Shown piece after piece: positions 12,101 through 21,100 of a DNA stretch of 64,000 nt. Below the pieces are notes generated by a model, which saw only the letters and a program-made list of their open reading frames with translations, searched no databases and was not told the DNA's origin. Origin of the DNA: Saxidomus purpurata (lineage: Eukaryota; Mollusca; Bivalvia; Venerida; Veneridae); assembly GCA_022818135.1 (NCBI GenBank), contig JAFMSR010000002.1:59723523-59787522 (forward strand). The letters are read 5' to 3'. The translations under genes and the position numbers were made by a program. Positions within the stretch are counted from its first letter, which is position 1, and each line of letters begins with the position of its first letter.

Positions 12101-15100
12101 TAGCGTCCACAAGATTTTACTATCCCGAGCCCCTGTGACCTTGACCTTTGACCTAGAGACCCAAAACCTGGACCATGCACAACTAGGCATTGTACTTATC
12201 ACTTGTGTGAAGTATCATTAAATTCTGACCAGGGGTATTGAGATCTAGTGTCCACAAGATTCCGTCGACAGACGGACGGACAGACAAGCTGAATCCAGTA
12301 TACCCCCCCCGAACACTTTGTGTTCGGGGAGTATAAAAATTGACCTTGACCATGAATGTCTCCCCGAAATAACATCTTGACACAACTTTCAAGAAAATCC
12401 TTAAAGGGTTTAGGAAATTATAGTCTCTTGAACTTTGACCCCTGAGTGTGACCTGCTAGGTTGATAATAATTTCTGCACATTGTCTGCACATTGTCTTGA
12501 TAGGATGAACATTTGTCCAAAGTTTAATGAAAATCCTTCAAGGGGTATAGGAAATATTGACTAGACATGAATAAAACCAATGACCCCCAAGTGTGACCTT
12601 AACCTTGAGCTGACAGGGTTTAAAACATGGATTCTACAAGTCGTCTTCGTAAGAAGAACATTTGACCAAAGATTTATGAAAATCTTTGAAGGGTTTAAAG
12701 AGAGTTATGGAGCGTACACAAAAAATGAATGAACCCCCAAGTTGATATTGGAACATGGTTCTGTATGTCATCTTGATGAGATGAACATTTGACGATTTGA
12801 CCCAAGTTTCATGGGGGTTGGCATATAAGCGGAAAATACAAGGAATTAGTTGGACTTTTGCCAAAAGGATCGTATGGATAATTTTCCTGGAAGGGAATTA
12901 CCAGGAAATACCTGCGGGAATTCCTGTGCCCAAAAATACCAGCGAACTCTATCCATGGGGTTTAGGAGTCAGGAAGCAGACAAGGAACCAACAGACTGAC
13001 TCCATATATACCTTCCTAAAATTTCATGTGTGGGGGTATAATAAAAGGAGGTCCTGCAAGCAATGTAAAATAAGCTTACCTTAAGTATACGAATGTTGCT
13101 GTGATGATTAGTATAATAAGACACACAGACAGAGAGACCAGTAAAAGTATCTGGGTGAGGTTTTCGTACTGTTTATACTCTTTTGGCACATAATCTGCAA
13201 CAAATAATCCTCAATCAATATCTCTAATTAATAATATTTCTTATCTCCAGGCTACAGTACAAATGTACTGTAAACTGGCTAATATTTGCGACGCCTGAAT
13301 TTCATGAATTTCCCACTTCGCTTATTGAAAAATCTTGCAAAAGATCAATTTCACATAGATATACCATCAGAAACTTTTCACATAATTTTAAATTTGCGAA
13401 TAAGTCTGGTGTGCCCAAATAACCCAATTTATAGTAGATTGTCTTAAAAGTGTGGTAGTCTTAAAATTCAACAACATAAACTCACAATACAATTTTCAGC
13501 AACTGCTTATATTTAGTGCTACTTGATATACATGTATTGTGATTTAATATTATTTGTGACTTATACCACAGGGCTTTCTCAAAACTTAAAAAGGCAGTAA
13601 AAGAAAACACTTTAACTTTAATTCGGCAACAAAAACTAGAAATTTTCAAACAAAACATTTTCACAACTGAAGGGGAGAAACAAACTCTTACAGCTTTAAA
13701 ATGAGTCCTACACAGGGGTACAAAAGCAGACATTACCTGGTGCAGGAGTTGTTGACCTCTCTGTATACACTGGGACCACCCCCTTGTTACACTGGTCTTC
13801 ATTAGCACAACATTCTATAGCTGTTGGTATACTATGTGGCACCATATTACCCTGACACTGAAACCAAAAACACTTCAAGATAATTTAACAAAATCAGAAT
13901 GGATTAAAGCTTCCTTAAAACAGATGGAATGGTCATCTTTGAATCAAATGTTGTTTGTGGAAGATAACTCTTTTAACAGGGTACAGAACTTCATGAAATT
14001 TTCGGGCTAAACCAGAGGAGCATTAAAATGTGCATTTTTTGTACATACATAGTACCGGTATGTGCACTATATCAAAACAGTAACAAGTATGACAAGTTAT
14101 TGAACTGAAGTTGTCCCACTTCTGTACATATCATACACAAAACCTGAAGGACTATAATGCACCAGTCTAGCTTCACACTGCTCAATGAGCTAACGGATCA
14201 GCACCAGTCTAGCTTCACACTGCTCAATGAGCTAAGGGATCAGCACCAGTCTAGCTTCACACTGCTCAATGAGCTAAGGGATCAGTACCAGTCTAGCTTC
14301 ACACTGTTCAATGAGGTAAGGGATCAGCACCAGTATAGCTTCACACTGCTCAATGAGCTAAGGGATCAGCACCAGTCTAGCTTCACACTGCTCAATGAGC
14401 TTACGGATCAGCACCAGTCTAGCTTCACACTGTTCAATGAGGTAAGGGATCAGCACCAGTATAGCTTCACACTGCTCAATGAGCTAAGGGATCAGCACCA
14501 GTCTAGCTTCACACTGTTCAATGAGGTAAGGGATCAGCACCAGTATAGCTTCACACTGCTCAATGAGCTAACGGATCAGCACCAGTCTAGCTTCACACTG
14601 TTCAATGAGGTAAGGGATCAGCACCAGTATAGCTTCACACTGCTCAATGAGCTAAGGGATCAGCACCAGTCTAGCTTCACGCTGCTCAATGAGCTTACGG
14701 ATCAGCACCAGTCTAGCTTCACGCTGCTCAATGAGCTAACGGATCAGCACCAGTCTAGCTTCACACTGCTCAATGAGCTAAGGGATCAGTACCAGTCTAG
14801 CTTCACACTGCTCAATGAGCTAAGGGATCAGCACCAGTCTAGCTTCACACTGCTCAATGAGCTTACGGATCAGCACCAGTCTAGCTTCACACTGCTCAGT
14901 GAGCTTATGGATCAGCACCAGTCTAGCTTCACACTGCTCAATGAGCTAAGGGATCAGTACCAGTCTAGCTTCACACTTCTCAATGAGCTAAGGGATCAGC
15001 ACCAGTCTAGCTTCACACGGCTCAATGAGCTTACGGATCAGTACCAGTCTAGCTTCACTCTGCTCAATGAGCTAAGGGATCAGCACCAGTCTAGCTTCAC

Positions 15101-18100
15101 ACTGCTCAATGAGCTTACGGATCAGCACCAGTCTAGCTTCACACTGCTCAATGAGCTTACGGATCAGCACCAGTCTAGCTTCACACTGCTCAATGAGCTA
15201 AGGGATCAGCACCAGTCTAGCTTCACACTGCTCAATGAGCTTACGGATCAGCACCAGTCTAGCTTCACACTGCTCAATGAGCTAACGGATCAGCACCAGT
15301 CTAGCTTCACACTGCTCAATGAGCTAACTGATCAGGTTTTAGCAATCAGGGGGCCACTGTGGGGAAAAAAGACCCAACAAAATTACAGAGTCAAAATTTT
15401 CTCATTATTTGCTTCCTATGCTAGTTTTAGGAAAGACAAAAAAGACTTGGGCTACCTACCGGTAGATACGGACAGAAACACAAATTTCTTAAGGGTTTTC
15501 GGGTTAGCAGGGGTTCTTTATCTTATCACTTGATGCTGTTAAAGTCTTACAGCTTGTCTCAGAATATTAAGTACAGCTATTGCATTGCCAGTGTCAATAT
15601 TGGTTACAAAAATTAAACTGGCTGAAAGAAATTTGCATTTGCTACAGATAACACTCTCTAAATAATAATGTGTATTGTGTGCTATTCAGACAACAAAATG
15701 TGGAAAAAATGGCTCGAAGATCAAATAGGCCAGTGAGCTACATCCTACATATAGCCTTGGAATAACCCCAAGAAACAAAGTGAAGACTGCATGCTCCCTG
15801 GGTTATGAAGGTAGAACTTTATTTATAAAACTTCATGTACATGTAAGTAAGTAACAAACCTGCATAGTTGCCCCGCCTTCAAAACCTGGTAAACACCCAT
15901 AAGCATGCTCGTGAATTCTTTCGCCATTCTCTATAATGGCCCTTATTGTAGCAAAGCACATGCTGTTTGGTGGGGCTAGGCATGTCTCGTTTATATCTAG
16001 ATCTTCATGGCATGGACTACAGTAGCACCTTAAACTTTCACCTGAAACAAAAAAAAAATACATTGTACAAGAATGTCATACTGGCCTGTTTCACTCACCT
16101 GAGCAACATTGCTAAACAAGAAAAGTATTATGACACACTTTCAGATGACTGCAAGCAAATTTTGCAAAATATGCTCTACCGTGTTTTTCTTTTATTGATG
16201 GTATGACCTAGTTTTTACCTCGATATGACTCAGTTTCGAACTAGACCTTTATTTCATTGAGAGAATTATTCTTACATAGTGTCACTTAGGTTCAATATGC
16301 AGTCTAAAATAACGTAAGTAAAATGACATACAAATAGGCATGCAATTGACAGAATACACATACATCACTTAAACTATAATTGCATGCCCCATTAAAAAGT
16401 GTTAAACTGAAATAATCTTTTTTATCTCCCAATGTATCTCTCTTACCAAAACTGAGTTTTAACAGTCTTAAAACACAATGCCCTGTAAGTATTTTCTATA
16501 TAACATGTAATTCACTGTGTATACTGTGAAAACCTTGCATTCTTGGACTGGGCCTTTCTGGACCTAAACTCTGGATGATAAAACTTAGAGTTAGATGATA
16601 CTGCAGTGACTTCCAGTTTTTCATAAATAATCACTAAAAATTAAATTAGAACTTTTCACATTGTTTATTTGCCCTGTTTTACACAGAACAAGTATATTCT
16701 GTGGGTTTCTGCGGGCCCAGCAAAAAGTGCTTATAATGCCTGGTAATGCAGGAGGAGTTAACACCAATGAATTAAGATAAATTTCAGTCACAAATAACTA
16801 TGATTTTAGCATTTACTGCACAAACTTCCCCTGTATTCGATGCCTTTCCAGCTATGGGCCTATTTTATGAGGCCTGTCGTTGAATATACTATATACATTT
16901 TCAAATAATAAACATCTGCAGGGGTTCCATTTGACCCAGATATTTTAAAAAATACGGCAAAATGACCCGTGATATTTTCGGCTTGTGCATCACAGCGACC
17001 CGGGGCATTATTAACTTTTTCGGCCCTGTGCGTTATTGATTTTTCCAATGTACGTCTGTCACTCCTATTTTGTGTCAACCATTTACATAGTCCCGCATAT
17101 TGCCGAATTTCAGTGGCGCAAACAAAATAATGTCAGCAATTTCCCCGTGTCAATCAAAAAACGATTGGCGTCTGTTGGCTAGTAAACAAAAGAAGACAGA
17201 GTTAATTAGACACTACCTGCTAACGTACACGTGGCCGTCTTAGTCTTTATCAAAGGTGTTAATTGATAACAATCATTAAACTAAAATTATAGACCTCGAC
17301 AAGTATATTAATTACGTTGTTTGTTACACAGATGATTAAATAAGCAATGCTAGGTTTTTGACACGTCTCTTTGTAATTTACAGATTGTCGGAAATGAAAA
17401 AATGCTTCGTCTGCATGGACATACGGCAATCGCCAGTACAGAGGATTAATACAGTCATTTTTTTCCTCAAAATGATTATGTCTTTGGCAATATTTGGCGC
17501 CATATGATTTCTTCAGTATTTATTAATACTTTATAAAAACTATTTAAAGCCCTTGACCATACTTTTGGACATATTTTGTTTTATTAAAAACTGTTAATAT
17601 CAAATAAATGAAGAAATTTAAGTATACGAAAATCAATTCACGAACAAACCAGGTCGCGAAAATATGTGAAAAATGGGGAGTGTGAACTGTTATTTTTCAT
17701 TCGTGAGCCTGGAGCAGTGTCTATTCTAGAAACTCCAAAGTAGCGGCAAATTTTCTCCCTCACTTTAAAAAATAGGGGGGATTTTAAACAACAGGGCCAT
17801 GATGGCCCTATATCGCTCACCTGACTACCACTGGCTATAATACAAGGGCTCATGATTCTAACATAATTCGTAGAGGTCCACTACAAAATGCTAAGTAACA
17901 GTCCAAATATCTATTCTCTGCCTGTCGGCCTTCTTGTTTTTTTAGTTTTCCCTATATAAGCCTATGTGAAATCAAGTCACCTCCCTCCTGCCCTCCCCCT
18001 CTCGCGGGAAGGGTTAATTTTGACTTTGGGGTCATGATTTGAACGATCTTGGTAGAAGTCCAATAGGCATTTTTACATGCCAAATATCTAATCTCTAGGC

Positions 18101-21100
18101 CTTGTGGTTTCAGGGAAGAAGATTATTTAAGTTTTTCTATATAAGCCTATGCAAAACCAAGTGACCACCCCAGGCGGGGTCAATTTGACCCAGGGGTCAT
18201 GATATGAACAATTTTGGTAGAGGTCCACTAGCAAATGCTACATGCCAAAAATCTAAGCTCTAGGCCTTGTGGTTTCAGAGAAGATTTTTTAAAGTTTTCC
18301 CTATATAAGCCTATGTAAAACAAAGTGACCCCCTTTGATTCGGCGGTCATAATTTGAACAATCTTGGTAGAGGTCCACTAGACAATGCTACATACCAAAT
18401 ATCTCAGCTCTAGGACTTGTGGTTTCAGGGAAGAAGATTTTTAAAGTTTTTCCTATATAAAGCCTATGCAAAACTAAGTGACCATCCGTGCGGGGTCAAT
18501 TTTGACCCTGGGGCCATAATTTGAGCAATATTGGTAGAGGTCCACTAGACAATGCTACATGCCAAATATCTAAGCTCAAGGCCTTGTCGTTTCAAAGAAG
18601 AAGATTTTTAAAGTTTTTCCTACATAAGAGTCGCCTTAACAAATATGCCGACTGGAAATTCAGCAGATTTTGAGTTTTTTGTTTGTTTGCGCGATTTTTC
18701 ACGCACATGTTACAAAAACATGCGCAATCTTTGAAAAAAATAGCGTGAATCCCGCATTCGCGCGTCCTAGAATAGACACTGCTGGAAAAGCAGAAGGACA
18801 AAAACAGAAAAAATATGGTATGCAAGCCTTGAATATGACCCATGCATGAACTCTCAAAAGTCCAACCTTGGCTCCTGAAAATATGACTTTGACCCTTCAA
18901 AATTTATCATGTTAAAAATAAATTTTGTATCAATTAGATCTGTGTCTTCAGTGTCAGATATAAAATCTTAACTCAAAGTAGCATGTCTCCTCCTTTCAAT
19001 TGATTATTGAGGAGAAACAGGACCTTTTTTTAAAATAATGCTGCCAATATAATATTGCAGATAAAAACACAAAATTTTCACACAACAAACTTCGGTCTCA
19101 GCTGTACGCATCCGTATACTTTACGGATGTCACAAAATATTTATTCTCTGGTTGATTTTCTCAAATAATTGTCTGTACAACTAAAAGTAAACATATGGTA
19201 TTCTTGGAAAAAGCAACTGGTTACTATTTATAGCATTTATCCCGAACCGAGGTCTGTCATGGATTTATTGACTTAGGTCCTTATATATTAAATGTGTTAT
19301 TCAATGCTTTCAGTCTGAATTTAACAATGTCTATCTACTTTTTAAGATTTTATTAATGGTTTGCAAGGCTTTCCCAATTACTGTTAGAATTTTAATGAAA
19401 CGCGTGATGAAACGGAACGTTAATATCACGATACATTAGCGCAGGTGCACATGTGCTGTGCACAAGTAATGTTGTTCACTTTAAAAGAGATAAGTTGACT
19501 ACACTGTCACAGAAACGGAAAGCATCTAGGACAACTGTGAGAGAATTCGACCAGCTCTAGAATTCGACCAGTCAAACATTTCCCCACTGGATACCTCATT
19601 TGACAAGAGCCAATCGGAATTTTTGTATTGTATTACTCTACCGTTCTTACCACTGATAGGTCACATTACCATTGTAAGAATAATGTCAACTACTGTGCGA
19701 GTGAAAGAAAGCCAAATCTGCCATTTTATAACTTCCAGTACTCAATTGATTTCCGAACCATAGTTTCCTCTGAGTTTAATGTAGCGAAATAAAAAAACTT
19801 CTCGCCGATTCTTGTTGGTCACACATGGATGCACCATGTGCAATAAACAAGAGCTGTCAGTAGGACAGCGTGCTCGACTTTTTTAGTGCTTGCCAATAAA
19901 ACAAAACTTTGACAGTAAAGGGCACACAAGACTTTAACCAGGAATTTCTAAGTACAAATCAAGAAAATTTTTCACAGAGTTATCTTCTTTTGCTTACAGA
20001 TAGGTCTTACGATGGTACATAAGTGCTCTAACTTTCAAAGTAATATCTCAAATGGTTAAGTTAACAAGTGGACAAGAATGAAAATTTTAACTGAGTTTCT
20101 AAGTCAAAAAGGGCCATAATTCAAATAAAATCCTTGACAGAATTACCTTCTCCTGCCCATGTTTGGGAATCATGATGGTAAACAAGTATTCCAACTTTCA
20201 AATTAATATCTCAAACAGTTCAGTCAAAAAGTGGACTGGTACAAAAAACTTAACCAAGATTCTAAGTCGATAAAAGGCCTTAATTTTTAAAACAAATCCC
20301 TGACAGAGTTACCTTCTCTTGCGTACAGATGGGGGTAATGATGTGAAATAGCATTAATAGTTTCAAAGCAATATTTCAAAGGGTTAAGGCAATAAGTGGA
20401 TTTTACCCATATTCAATGTATTTTCTAAGTCAAAAAGGGGCATAATTCTGTCAAAAACCTTGACAGAGTTATGTCCTCTTGTCTGTTGATGAAGGTCGTG
20501 ATGGTAAACAAGTATGGTTAGTTTCAAAGCAATACCTCCAATGGTTTTGAAATAAAGTGAGCTCAATACACTTTCTAAGTAAAAAAAAGGGCCATAATTC
20601 TGTCAAAAACCTTGACAGAGTTATGTACTCTTGTCTGTAGATGGAGGTTATGATGGTAAACAAGTATGGTAAGTTTCAAAGCCATACCTCTAATACTTTT
20701 GAAATAAAGTGGGGTGGTACGAAAAACTTAACCAAGGTGTGATGCCAACGCCGACGCCGGGGCGAGTAGGATAGCTCCCCTTTTCATAGAAAAGTCGAGC
20801 TAAAAAACGTGTCGAATTTGCCATTGATCACGTGACAGGCGCTGGTCGAATAATGATGCAACCATGTGACTGCTGACGTAATATTTGAACACGGATGATA
20901 TTTTTTCTTGAGCTACCCAGGAGTGTCACAATGTAGGCCATCGACACAATATTTTGCTAAATGGGGGGTCATATTTTTTTTATCAGAATTGTTTTATAAA
21001 TTAATTTTATATAAATGTAGTTTAGTGGCAGGTATTTCTACTTTTTTTTCTTAATATATGCAAAATATTGAGTTTTTACCAGACATAGTGTCTATTTGTT

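Noticed and set aside
13482..13808. 108-codon minus frame
   Set aside because: Overlaps exon 3 in a different frame and continues into the intron; it is not the BMPR1 frame.
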